A stretch of 64,000 nt of DNA, taken from contig RPFO01000368.1 in NCBI GenBank assembly GCA_009746045.1, positions 21,001 through 85,000 on the forward strand, written 5' to 3'. Under the pieces are notes generated by a model. The model did no database searches and had not been told where the DNA came from. It saw only the letters and a list, made by a program, of their open reading frames with translations. This document shows positions 42,076 through 52,695 of the stretch, piece by piece. Positions within the stretch are counted from its first letter, which is position 1, and each line of letters begins with the position of its first letter. Origin of the DNA: Mesostigma viride (lineage: Eukaryota > Streptophyta > Mesostigmatophyceae > Mesostigmatales > Mesostigmataceae). A program made the position numbers and the translations under genes.

Positions 42076-45000
42076 CCCTTCCCCCCCCCCCCCCCCCCCC
42101 CTCTCTCTCTCTCCCTCCCTCTCTCTCTCTCTCGCCCCCCCCCCCCCTCTCTCTCTCGCGCGCGCACGCGCGCGCCGGGTGGTCCGCATGGCCTCACCTC
42201 CCCGTGCGTGCGCGGGATGTGCATGGCGCGCGCCATCTGTTGCTCCACCCACTTGAGCGCGCCGGTTGGCTCGTTACGTGCCGCCAAGAAGGTGCCCATG
42301 CTGGGGTGGGAGGGGGTGGGAGGGGGGTGGGAGGGGGGGGGGAAGGGGGGGGAAGGGGGGGTGAGGGGTGAGGAGGGGATGAGGAGGGGGGAGAAGAAGC
42401 GCAGGAGGGTGGGTTGGCGGGGGGTATTGGGGTAGTAGATTTGGGGGGAGGGCCACGATGGGACCGAGGCGGCGCGGACGGGGCTGTCAACGATCACTGT
42501 GGAATTTCCAGCTGTGCGCACCTTGTAGAGCACCGCGAGGGATGCGCAAGGCGCACGGCGACGGGCCACAAGTCCAAACTTGGTGACACAGGGATCCAAG
42601 GGGGGGGCGGGCGTGTGGGCGGGCGCCACCACCGTACGCAATGCACGTGGCAGCACACGCCGTGCCCGGGGTCGCGCCGGTGGAATAGCAATCCCAACTC
42701 CTTGCAACGGTGGAATAGCATGCCCACCACCTGTCCCGACTCCATGCAACTCCCTAGGCCCTACTCCCTATGCTCATGTGGCAGCCGCCAGTGGGTGCAC
42801 TCGATGCGACGAGGGGGCCGCGCTCCAGGGGTCGTGTGGGCCCCCCATGGATGCAGCACCGGCAGGTGCCCCGAGGCAGAGGCAGGGCGCGGGGCTGCCC
42901 CCATTCCTCACTCGACTAGCAGGCCGCCTCAAGAGGAAAACAGGCGGCAGGGCAGCCTGTGAAGAAGCAAGGGTTGCTGTGTATACTGTCTACGAGGTGA
43001 GGGGTGCGCGGCCGGAGCCACCAAAGCAATGTGGGTGGAAGGGGGAGGGCAGAACAAGGCGCCAAGGATTGCCAGGGAAGCAACGCGGGGGACACGTCGC
43101 AGAGTATACAGCTTGGACACCTGCGCTCTGCACCAGAGCATGCCACCAACCGGGCACTACTGGGCACGTTCGAGCCCTGCCGAAACGCAATCCTGCGCTC
43201 TACAGACAATCCGAGCCTTGATGGTGTTGCTGCCCCCCGCCTCCGGATGCGCATTCTTTCCACCTGCTGGGATCATGGTTCACCTTGGCGCGACGGGGGC
43301 GCAACCTAAGATGCCAGGACCCCCCGGTGCGCATGACAGCGGCATGTGCCTAATTCCCTCCCTCCCCCCCCCCTCTACCCCGCCATGCACACATACCTGG
43401 TGCGGTACTCCTGCAGAGGCTTGGGCGTCTCCCCGACACGCCACGCTACCGTGGAGGGTGCCATCGCCTCGGACGCCGCTTTCACGATCGCGTCGCAGAT
43501 CTCGAACGAGGCAAAGCTGGGGGTAGGGGTGGGTGGGGAGTGGGGAAGAGGATGCATGAACACACGGAGGCGCCCGTGGTTGGAGCAAAGGAGAGCTTTT
43601 GAATAAATGGTTGTCACAACTGCTGCTAAACCTTTGCTGGCAAAAGCAATTCTGTGCCGTGCCCCCCCCACGCCGACATCATCACGAATGGACAAGTGGA
43701 CAAGGCACATCAAGTGCCCGTAAACCGCTAGGGGGGCTGGGCGTACGGTTGCCACCTGTCCCAGGGGCTGGGCAAGCAAGTACAACCCTCCGGGAGGTAC
43801 GCCAGCATATTGAATTTGAGAGTGGACGAGTGACAGAGAGCACACGCAAGAGAGGCAGGGTCCCTGGCCGCCAGAACACCTAGGGCATTCTTTGCCCGCC
43901 AACATAACACTCGTGAGATGAACGCCCGAGTAAAGAAATTGCAGGTGGTGGATGTGGTGGATGAGCTGGTGACAGCCCACTTGCCCTCCTCGCCCACTTG
44001 CCCTCCTCGCCCACTTGCCCTCCTCGCCCACTTGCCTTCCTCGCCCACTTGCCCTCCTCGCCCACTTGCCCTCCTCGCCCACTTGCCCTCCTCGCCCGCT
44101 TGCCCGCCTCGCCCACTTGCCCTCCTCGCTCACTTGCCCTCCTCGCCCACTTGCCCTCCTCGCCCACTTGCCCTCCTCGCCCACTTGCCCTCCTCGCCCA
44201 CTTGCCCTCCTCGCCCACTTGCCCGCCTCGCCCACTTGCCCTCCTCGCCCACTTGCCCGCCTCGCCCACTTGCCCTCCTCGCCCACTTGCCCTCCTCGCC
44301 CACCTGCCCGCCTCGCCCACTTGCCCTCCTCGCCCACTTGCCCTCCTCGCCCACTTGCCCTCCTCGCCCACTTGCCCGCCTCGCCCACTTGCCCTCCTTG
44401 CCCACTTGCCCTCCTCGCCCACTTGCCCTCCTCGCCCACCTGCCCTCCTCGCCCACTTGCCCTCCTCGCCCACTTGCCTTCCTCGCCCACTTGCCCTCCT
44501 TGCCCACCTGCCCTCCTCGCCCACTTGCCCTCCTTGCCCACTTGCCCTCCTCGCCCACTTGCCCTCCTTGCCCATGCCCTCCTCGCCCACTTGCCCTCCT
44601 CGCCCACTTGCCCTCCTCGCCCACTTGCCCTCCTCGCCCACTTGCCCTCCTCGCCCACTTGCCCTCCTCGCCCACTTGCCCGCCTCGCCCACTTGCCCGC
44701 CTCGCCCACTTGCCCTCCTCGCCCACTTGCCCTCCTCGCCCACTTGCCCTCCTCGCCCACTTGCCCGCCTCGCCCACTTGCCCTCCTCGCCCACTTGCCC
44801 TCCTCGCCCACTTGCCCTCCTCGCCCACTTGCCCTCCTCGCCCACTTGCCCTCCTTGCCCACTTGCCCTCCTCGCCCACTTGCCCTCCTCGCCCACTTGC
44901 CCTCCTCACCCACTTGCCCGCCTCGCCCACTTGCCATCCTCGCCCACTTGCCCTCCTCGCCCACTTGCCGTCCTCGCCCACTTGCCCGCCTCGCCCACTT

Positions 45001-48000
45001 GCCCTCCTCGCCCACTTGCCCTCCTCGCCCACTTGCCCTCCTCGCCCACTTGCCCTCCTCGCCCACTTGCCCTCCTCGCCCACTTGCCCTCCTCGCCCAC
45101 TTGCCTGCCTCGCCCACTTGCCCTCCTCGCCCACTTGCCCGCCTCGCCCACTTGCCCTCCTCGCCCACTTGCCAACCTCGCCCACTTGCCCTCCTCGCCC
45201 ACTTGCCCTCCTTGCCCACTTGCCCTCCTCGCCCACTTGCCCTCCTCGCCCACTTGCCCTCCTCACCCACTTGCCCGCCTCGCCCACTTGCCATCCTCGC
45301 CCACTTGCCCTCCTCGCCCACTTGCCGTCCTCGCCCACTTGCCCGCCTCGCCCACTTGCCCTCCTCGCCCACTTGCCCTCCTCGCCCACTTGCCCTCCTC
45401 GCCCACTTGCCCTCCTCGCCCACTTGCCCTCCTCGCCCACTTGCCCTCCTCGCCCACTTGCCTGCCTCGCCCACTTGCCCTCCTCGCCCACTTGCCCGCC
45501 TCGCCCACTTGCCCTCCTCGCCCACTTGCCAACCTCGCCCACTTGCCCGCCTCGCCCACTTGCCCTCCTCGCCCATTTGCCCCCCTCGCCCACTTGCCCT
45601 CCTCGCCCACTTGCCCTCCTCGCCCACTTGCCCTCCTCGCCCACTTGCCCTCCTCGCCCACTTGCCTTCCTCGCCCACTTGCCCTCCTCGCCCACTTGCC
45701 ATCCTCGCCCACTTGCCCGCCTCGCCCACTTGCCCTCCTCGCCCACCTGCCCTCCTCGCCCACTTGCCCTCACCTTCCAAGGATCCGTAGCAAACATAAC
45801 CCCCCCGCCAAGCCTTGCACGCAACACACTCATGGCCACAAACACAACTGTGGCGCTGCTCTCAAGTCCCTCCCGGCACGCTGGTAAACTTGTTTGATCT
45901 GGCAAACTTGTTCTGGCAAACATGTTCTGGCAAACTTGTTCTGGCAAGCGTGATTTGTGCGGCCACCTGCCTGGCCTGGTCAGCCACAACTGCCCCCTCG
46001 TGTCCACACAAACAACCAAGAGCTGATGACGTTCCTTTCTGCACCCGGGGTAGATGGCCCCAATGGCATGCCACTTGCAACCATACAGGTGACTAGCGCA
46101 AGTGACTGGTGCACGAGCAACCGCTACAGCTATGCCAGCACACCACGTTGGCCGGTGGGTTTCATGATTGGCTGTGCTGCCGGTGTCCTTGCTGGACTTG
46201 CCCAAAGGACAGTGGGCAGCGCGCGCACTCACTTTGGAAAGTAGAGCGCGCGAGGGTTCCAGCTGATGATCTGGCGGATGCCAGCACAAGCACAAGCACA
46301 AGCACGCACAAGAAAGCCACGACAAGCGCGCGCAGGCATGTAAGGGCAAGCACGCGCAGGCACGTAAGGGCAAGCGAATGCACGTGCAGGCAGGTCCACA
46401 GGGGGCAGGCGTCAGCCCCTCTTGCCCCTGTCGCCCCCCGCTTGGTTCACATGCCCCAGCCCGGCGGCATAAAATAATTTGCCACAGCCTGATGGCATGG
46501 CCATGCCACCTGCTGGCCTCCAACGAACAACATCCTGGCACGCACGCATGGATCCTTGGTCCCTTGCCAGCACACCAGCACCAGTCCAGTGCGGCCACCT
46601 TGCCAGTTTGAAAGGAACACTCCAAACCCGCTTCAACTGAATTTGCCCTGGTCTGGCCACCCATGCTGCCACCCACATGCTGGCACCCACGTGTGGCTCC
46701 ATGCTGCGGGCGGTGTGCCAGCATCCACGTTGATGGGAGCTCGTACAGGCCTTGGCGCATACACAGCCACAAGTATGCCTCACTGCCCCCTCTTCCCCCA
46801 TCCTCACCCCTTCTCCCCCCCTTTCCCTCCCCTTCCCCCTCACTTCTCCCCCCTTCCCCCCCCCCCCCCCCCCTTTCTCCCCCCCCTTTCTCCCCCCCCC
46901 CCTGCCCCCTTTCTCCCCCCTTCTACCCCCTTTCCCCCCCCCCTTTCCCCCCCCCCCTTTCCCCCCCCCTTCTCGCCCTCTTCTCGCCCTCTTCTCGCCC
47001 CCTTCTCGCCCCCTTCTCGCCCCCTTCTCGCCCCCTTCTCGCCCCCTTCTCGCCCCCTTCTCGCCCCTTCTCGCCCCCTTCTCGCCCCCTTCTCGCCCCC
47101 TTCTCGCCCCCTTCTCGCCCCCTTCTCGCCCCCTTCTCGCCCCCTTCTCCCCCCCTTTCTCCCCCCTTTCTCCCCCCCTTTCTCCCCCCCTTTCTCCCCC
47201 CCTTTCTCCCCCCCTTTCTCCCCCCTTTCTCCCCCCTTTCCCCTCCCCCCCTTTCTCCCCCCTTTCTCCCCCCTTTCTCCCCCCCTTTCTCCCCCCTTTC
47301 TCCCCCCTTTCTCCCCCCTTTCTCCCCCCTTCTCCCCCTTCTCCCCCCTTCTCCCCCCTTCTCCCCCTTCTCCCCCCTTCTCCCCCCTTCTCCCCCCTTC
47401 TCCCCCCTTCTCCCCCCTTCTCCCCCCTTCTTCCCCCCTTCTTCCCCCCTTCTCCCCCCTTCCCCCCCCCCCCCTCACCTGGAATGGGATGACGCTGGTG
47501 TACAGGTCGGCCCGCTCCCCCACCACGGGCACGATGCCTGGTAGCCGCTTGGGCACGTTGTAGTAGGTGTACAGGTTGCTCTTGGGAAGACCGAACGCAA
47601 GCACGGGGCTGAGGGTCGACGACACGTCCAGCGCCACCCGGTGCTGCTGCTCCACCTGCGGCTGTGGCTGCGATAGGGACGACTTGAGCCGGTGCTGCAG
47701 CTGCTGCAAACGGGAGGCGTCCAGTATGCTCTGAGGACCGGTCAAGCTCTCTGGCGTGGGCTGTTTGGAGGAGCTGGTCGTGGAGGGGCTGTCGCCACCC
47801 GGCGCGTGCGTGGTGGGGTTGGATGTCGGCTCGCCCGTGGGTACGTCGATACCGGGGGCACGGTTGAGCGACGCCTCCGACATCATCTCTGTCCGATCTC
47901 TCGGGCGAGGGGCATGTGCAATAGATGCCTTCGCTTCGTTGATCTGTTCGCTGGACTGACTTAGAGGATTTCTCCCTACACTAGACGACCCCCTTATGTC

Positions 48001-48344
48001 ATCTATTTGCAACAATACTTTATCAGTTCGCGCACCGCCCAATGCCTCCTCCCCGGAATCCTGCGTTTGGGGCTGGCATGTATAGGGGGCAATATGCATT
48101 CAAATGGAGCATGCATGACTGTCGTCAGTTCTTCCGCGCTTGGCATTCCCTGGCATCCGATCTACAGGAAACCCGCTGCCAGCAGTCCCTAATAGGAAGA
48201 ACTTACCCCGTCGTTGGCAACACCCGAGTCGCTCCAAAACGATCCTATGGTGAAGCAGGCCAAGCATAGTGCCAAAGCGATAGGGAGAGGAATTGATGTG
48301 GAACACACACGCCCGACACCTCGGGATCTAGGGGGATGCGCCAT
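38226..48344 (-). CDS. P4H: Prolyl 4-hydroxylase (plant type, type II membrane protein), nine exons
   Basis: It hydroxylates peptidyl-proline using Fe(II), 2-oxoglutarate and O2 in the ER/Golgi, in plants chiefly on hydroxyproline-rich cell-wall glycoproteins. Exons: 48344-48207, 48072(or 48060)-47479, 46270-46233, 43516-43397, 42300-42198, 41662-41567, 40950-40885, 40417-40286, 38333-38226. All introns are GT-AG and phases match, giving 464 (or 460) residues. Exon 1 has MAHPPRSRGVG and the membrane anchor PLPIALALCLACFTIGSFW (residues 19-37). Exon 2 is a Ser/Thr/Pro/Gln-rich stem, longer than usual. The catalytic domain starts at VIPFQ-IISWNPRALYFPN. It has the iron ligands His347-x-Asp349 (SHYDTF) and His433 (SLHGGCPV), and Lys443 (GTKW) for 2-oxoglutarate. 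YLSDVEEGGETVFPL is diagnostic. It resembles the Arabidopsis P4H9/P4H13 group. Least certain: the exon 2 acceptor. Confidence 0.93.
38334..40285 (-). other. P4H intron 8
   Basis: 1,952 bp, donor GTGAGC, acceptor GCAG. No repeat family or gene recognised; short poly-C run near 38971. Confidence 0.85.
41828..42172. repeat. CT/CCCT microsatellite in P4H intron 5
   Basis: Long runs of CT with blocks of CCCT and pure C. On the transcribed strand this is GA-rich. Frames of Arg-Glu or Ser-Leu repeats are artefacts. Confidence 0.95.
42301..42437. repeat. G-rich tract at the end of P4H intron 4
   Basis: Runs of GGGG and GGGAGG on the plus strand give a strong polypyrimidine tract on the transcribed strand directly before the exon 5 acceptor. 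Confidence 0.8.
43975..45775. repeat. 17-bp minisatellite in P4H intron 3, about 106 units
   Basis: The unit CGCCCACTTGCCCTCCT repeats for 1.8 kb with scattered variants (CCCGCCT, CCTTGCC, CTCACC). A block from about 44860 to 45180 is nearly duplicated at 45200-45540, showing higher-order copying. As 17 is not a multiple of three and the unit lacks stops, all frames stay open on several phases, producing large false proteins. Confidence 0.97.
46786..47476. repeat. Polypyrimidine tract with CGCCCCCTTCT units in P4H intron 2
   Basis: 690 bp of almost pure C/T on the plus strand. It includes a block of CTCGCCCCCTT units (46972-47145), then CCCCCCTTTCT units and CCCCCCTTCT units. It abuts the exon 2 donor. 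Confidence 0.95.
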
Positions 48345-48510
48345 TCAGGCTTCGCGTCTCCGATGCTGGTATTCCAAGTCAATTGCTCCCACGATTCAAC
48401 CCTTGTTATTGTACAATCATATACCTCCTGCCGGGTTTTGGGTGCTTTGTAAACGTTCGTGAAAGCGTTCACCAGCGAGCGCACAAGGTATTCATATATT
48501 TATGAAGACC

Positions 48511-48520
48511 TTTATAAATT
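48511..48520 (-). promoter_or_regulatory. Possible TATA box of P4H
   Basis: On the minus strand AATTTATAAA lies about 170 bp before the start codon at 48344, in otherwise GC-balanced sequence. No transcription start evidence. Confidence 0.35.
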
Positions 48521-48952
48521 GCTTGTAGTTTCCAATGTGGTGAAGATACACAATGGCCGGGAATCCCTGCGCTGGCGTCACCCCCGTTGCATTTTATGAC
48601 TGACGACAGTCGCGATGGAAGCCGAGACGGGGAACATGCAGGCAGGCAGACAAATCATCGCGGGCAGCTGGGGCCAATCGCTCGCGGAATCCAGGGTACG
48701 GCATCAGCTTGGCTGTCTGGTTGTTGTTGTTGTTGATTCCCACGCCGCACATGGGCAGCAGAGATTCATAGTGGCCGATAAGTATGCTATTTGATGGTAC
48801 TAGGGTACTGTGACCTTCTGTGGCCGTCTGGTATTTCGCGGGAATAAACTCAACTCAACTCAACTCAACGTTGTTGTTGATGTTGTGGTGACTGGTGGTG
48901 TCCCACGTAATAGGAGAGCGGCACTATTATTACCCGAAACCCTAGTATAAAA
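48521..48952. other. Upstream flank of P4H, no gene recognised
   Basis: Contains a GTTGTT run near 48720 and an AACTC pentanucleotide repeat of four to five units at 48847-48868. Confidence 0.55.
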
Positions 48953-49143
48953 AATTGAGAAAATTGCAGATTAGTAAAGTTGGGGCCCGTTAATTACAGA
49001 TTAGTTTCACTAATTGCAGACAGGTGTTTTTTATTACAGATCAGTCGGGATTCTTAGTTCGATGCGTCAGACCATGGTCAGACAGCGGTTTTTCCGATCG
49101 AAATCTGATTCGTTTGTCAGATTCCGTGTTGCCGTCTCGTGGA
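48953..49143 (+). repeat. Dispersed repeat, copy 1
   Basis: Matches 59946-60140 on the other strand with few differences (shared phrases ATTGCAGATTAGTAAAGTTG, TTTTTTATTACAGATCAGTC, GACCATGGTCAGACAGCGG). The ends and type of element are unclear. Confidence 0.85.
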
Positions 49144-50609
49144 CGGTACAGACGTACAGAGGGGACAGTTGGGGGCACGTCGTTAAGTTTTCGCGCCCAA
49201 AAGTTCGCGCGGTACCTCCGCGGACCGTGCGGTGCGGTGCAGGAGGCGATGGCGCCGTGCGTTCCGTGAATACTTGACTAATTTGGCAAGCAATTGGCCA
49301 AAAAACTATCCTGATGGTTGTAGAGAAAGTTCCGGTACGATGTGTCATAGCTCAGTGTGCACTGTTCCTTCTTGATACAAACTCGCATGTGGGTTTAATA
49401 TGCAATTCTGGCCGCGATGAATAATTTAGGATGCATGCCAGCTGCGGTAACAATCAAATGCAGTGGGTTGAATCGATGAAGGAAGAAGCGTTTAGCAATG
49501 GAAACAATGAAAATAACCCTATCGGGTCTGGTATGCAGCCATTCCTTGCAAGATATCCATGAAAATCCTTCCTTTGCCTGCGCGATCCGCGAAAAGCCTT
49601 CCATGGATGCCGGGTTTTCTTGGCTCGCCTGGGTGGGAAGGAATGCATACCATGATACGTTCGTTTGCCCCATGCGCCATGCGGCCTTGCCCCCTCCCAG
49701 TCTGTTCCCGCTCTACAAGTCCGTGACGGTAAACTTTTGAGTCCTCTCCGGTATGTTTACGTGAATTTGTACGCCGCTTGTTGCAGTAATTGCGTCTTCA
49801 AATTTACCGCAGCTTTCAAAGGTATGGCTTACGCTGCATATATCATGCTTCTCAATCTTACCTAGAGTTGGTCGGTAAAATATCGGACTTTTGCTTCACC
49901 TGCTTTATTGGAGGTGTGGCATCGTAGACGTTCTATATATTGCGTAGTCAAGAACCCTAAATGCCTGGCGGCATCGCCGTTGCAAGGAGCTGGCGATACT
50001 CATGAACGCCTCCAGGGTCTGCATCGTCATCGAAAACAAGGTAATCTTGCACGCCACGCTGGCAATACCTTATATGTGACATTTGGCTGTATATGCATTT
50101 GTTTTTTTTAGCCCTTGTAGCTCAACTCCTCCATCCAGGTTGTAGGCATCATCCATGTATTAGCAAGGGAGCTAGCCATATTGGTTATGGGACTGATACC
50201 AAGCATTTTCCATTACACATTTGCTTTGTGTCCTGACGTCCATAGTCATTGTTTGTCGGGCATTGTAGATAGGCACCTGGGTTAAGGGTGTTCTTGTGTT
50301 GTGATGCATGGGTTACTTGACTGAGGTTTATTCACTAGACTCATGAACTAGTCATAACTTAGCCATCTGTGCATACATGTTGACAGCGTACGCTGTGTTG
50401 CAAATGTGGTGGGGTCTAGGTAAGGCAAGCTATTAGAGGACATGGGGTCCTAGGCCTCTCCGTGATTCGGAGAAAGATGATGGACAAAGCCAAGTAAGCT
50501 TAGGGTATAGAGGACAATGACGCCCCCCCCCCCCCCCCCCAGTACATGGGGAAGCCGCGTGTTTGCAAGCGTAGGAATCATGGCAGGCAAGACCCCTAGG
50601 GTCTGGCTC
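49144..50609. other. No gene recognised
   Basis: Short frames only. A 19-base poly-C run starts at 50522. Confidence 0.55.
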
Positions 50610-51440
50610 ACTCTAGATAGAATTAATTAATTAATTAATTAATTCATTAATTCATTAAATAATTAAACTCTTGCTCCTATTGGGGAGTCACGGAGCATAA
50701 ACCCCGATGGATGGATGGATGGATGGATGGATGGATGGATGGATGGATGGATGGGTGGGTGGGTGGGTGGGTGGGTGGGTGGGTGGGTGGGTGGGTGGGT
50801 GGGTGGGTGGGTGGGTGGGTGGGTGGGTGGGTGGGTGGGTGGGTGGTGGGTGGGTGGGTGGGTGGGTGGGTGGGTGGGTGGGTGGGTGGGTGGGTGGGTG
50901 GGTGGGTGGGTGGGTGGGTGGGTGGGTGGGTGGGTGGGTGGGTGGGTGGGTGGGTGGGTGGGTGGGTGGGTGGGTGGGTGGGTGGGTGGGTGGGTGGGTG
51001 GGTGGGTGGGTGGGTGGGTGGGTGGGTGGGTGGGTGGGTGGGTGGGTGGGTGGGTGGGTGGGTGGGTGGGTGGGTGGGTGGGTGGGTGGGTGGGTGGGTG
51101 GGTGGGTGGGTGGGTGGGTGGGTGGGTGGGTGGGTGGGTGGGTGGGTGGGTGGGTGGATGGATGGATGGATGGATGGATGGATGGATGGGGACACACAAT
51201 CCTACCGGCCGAATCTATCTACAACATCAAAAATCAAGTCAACTCTATCATTCTAAGCTCTCTACCCTAGGGGTCCTGTCTAGCGTGGTAACTGGTTAGT
51301 ATAGTTCATGGCAAGTCTACCACTTGACCCATCTGGGTTTGTCCTTGGGGCCAGGCCAGGTCATGCAGGATATAGCGCCCCGGCTGGCCAAGCCGCTGGG
51401 GGCCGGCCAGACCGAGGTCGGTGTCTACAAGTATCATGGA
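50610..51440 (-). mobile_element. 5'-truncated LINE end with an expanded microsatellite
   Basis: Read on the minus strand, an ORF2 piece (51440-51341, matching 9180-9290) is joined to a 3' leader containing GACCGGTAGGA-like sequence, a huge ATCC/ACCC repeat and CGGGGTTTATGCTCC. A variant of the type I hairpin and an AATTAATT tail follow at 50620-50670. The last part of ORF2 is missing. Confidence 0.75.
50705..51190. repeat. GGTG/GATG microsatellite, about 480 bp
   Basis: GATG units at both ends (50705-50750 and 51157-51190) border a pure GGTG core with one phase slip near 50845. It sits exactly where the LINE 3' leader has a short ATCC run in other copies (52018-52034). Confidence 0.97.
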
Positions 51441-51479
51441 TAAACAGTACAAGTATAAATTGAGAATAACCATTAGTTA

Positions 51480-51726
51480 ATTTGGGGCCTGGCCTGGCCC
51501 CGAGGGCATTCCCAAAAGGGTAGGGAAACCTGTCACGAACTACACCCAGATGTTGCTGGACGACCTAGTGGTCCCAGCCCAGTTTGAGTACCGCATCCAC
51601 TCTCTCTCCCGTCTTTGGACTGCCATGCAGGACAAGACGCGGTGGAAGAAGATTGTCAAGGCGCACACGCCCGACCCTGTGGGCAAGCCCCCTCCCCCCA
51701 AGCGGAGGAGGCGTTTTGATGAGTAG
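51480..51726 (+). pseudogene. LINE ORF2 C-terminus
   Basis: Reads GKPVTNYTQMLLDDLVVP, QFEYRIHSLSRLWTAMQDK, RWKKIVKAHTPDPVGKPPP and ends RRRRFDE before TAG (51724-51726). Same block as 9310-9530. No frameshift is visible in this piece, but it is truncated at its start. Confidence 0.78.
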
Positions 51727-52084
51727 TGTAGTGAGGATTTTCTAGACTAGATAGCTTAGAGTTAGGATAGTTCGATTACGCGGCTTCCCCCACCCCATCC
51801 ATCATGGAATGTGTGCCCAAGTGGGCCCAGGTCATAGAGGACAACGAGCCCCCCCCAGTGGGGAAGCGCCCGCGTGTGCAATCCCGCGGGAGGCACGCCA
51901 GATAGCTCCCCCTGGGGCAGCGTGCGGCTGCCTAGATAGATGTTGTAGTTAGCATGCTGTTGGATAGATGTAGTATGTAGCCAGTGTAGATAGATTAGAC
52001 CGGTAGGAATGTTTGCACCCATCCATCCATCCATCGGGGTTAATGCTCCGTGACTCCCCAACGGGAGCACGAGTCTAATTAATT
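51480..52084 (+). mobile_element. 5'-truncated LINE end
   Basis: ORF2 C-terminus, then a 3' leader with TAGATAGATTAGACCGG, CCATCCATCC and the type I hairpin near 52040-52070, ending in eight TTAA-type units. It lies head to head with the minus-strand LINE end at 50610-51440. Confidence 0.82.
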
Positions 52085-52325
52085 AATTAATTAATTAATT
52101 AATTAATTAATGTAGCCAGTGTAGATAGATTAGACCGGTAGGAATGTTTGTACCCATCCATCCATCCATCGGGGTTAATGCTCCGTGACTCCCCAACGGG
52201 AGCACGAGTCTAATTAATTAATTAATTAATGGAATACATAGTGCTACATGATCTCCCCACGGAGGCATGTTATAATTTAATTTAATTTAATTTAATTTAA
52301 TTAGTTAATTAGTTAATTAATTTAC
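52085..52325 (+). repeat. Extra copies of the LINE 3' terminus
   Basis: 52114-52228 repeats the last 110 bases of the LINE, hairpin and AATT tail included. A third end of type II follows (CTCC-CCAC-GGAG near 52250, then TTAATTTAATTT). The result is a ladder of three termini. Confidence 0.8.
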
Positions 52326-52684
52326 ACGTCCAAGAATACTTGACTCTTTTAACGTAACTACGTCACGTGAGCATTAGTCCTCAGGGATATTGAATATCAA
52401 GGAGACAACCAGCGCAGGCCAGCGATTCGATAGTGATTGAATATCAAGGAGACAATTGAATGTAGTTGTCTCACTTGATAGCAGGGCGTAACCTCTCCAG
52501 TTATAAGCTCCTGAACCATAAACTAGCAAACGATGTAAGTGCCTAGTAAAGTGTCTATCATTGACTCTTCACGATGTTTCATGATTGTGCATGCAATTAG
52601 TGGTATGGGCCAGCAAGCCAGCATTGCATGTGTAAAGTTAGTCATTCATCAGCTAGTCAACAATGAACAACCAGTTACTCAATT
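52326..52684. other. No gene recognised
   Basis: Includes a partial copy of the 82-bp dispersed sequence at 52398-52422 and a duplicated TTGAATATCAAGGAGACAA near 52390 and 52438. Confidence 0.55.
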
Positions 52685-52695
52685 AATCACCTATT

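Noticed and set aside
43375-46772. Frames up to 880 codons with KWARRASGRGGQVGEEG repeats
   Set aside because: They arise from the stop-free 17-bp minisatellite in P4H intron 3; the unit is out of phase with codons and open in several frames and on both strands.
46556-48099. Proline-rich frames of 250-420 codons
   Set aside because: Mostly the polypyrimidine tract of P4H intron 2; only 48072-47479 (minus) is kept as exon 2.
50663-51299. HPPT and WVGG repeat frames
   Set aside because: Translations of the GGTG/GATG microsatellite.
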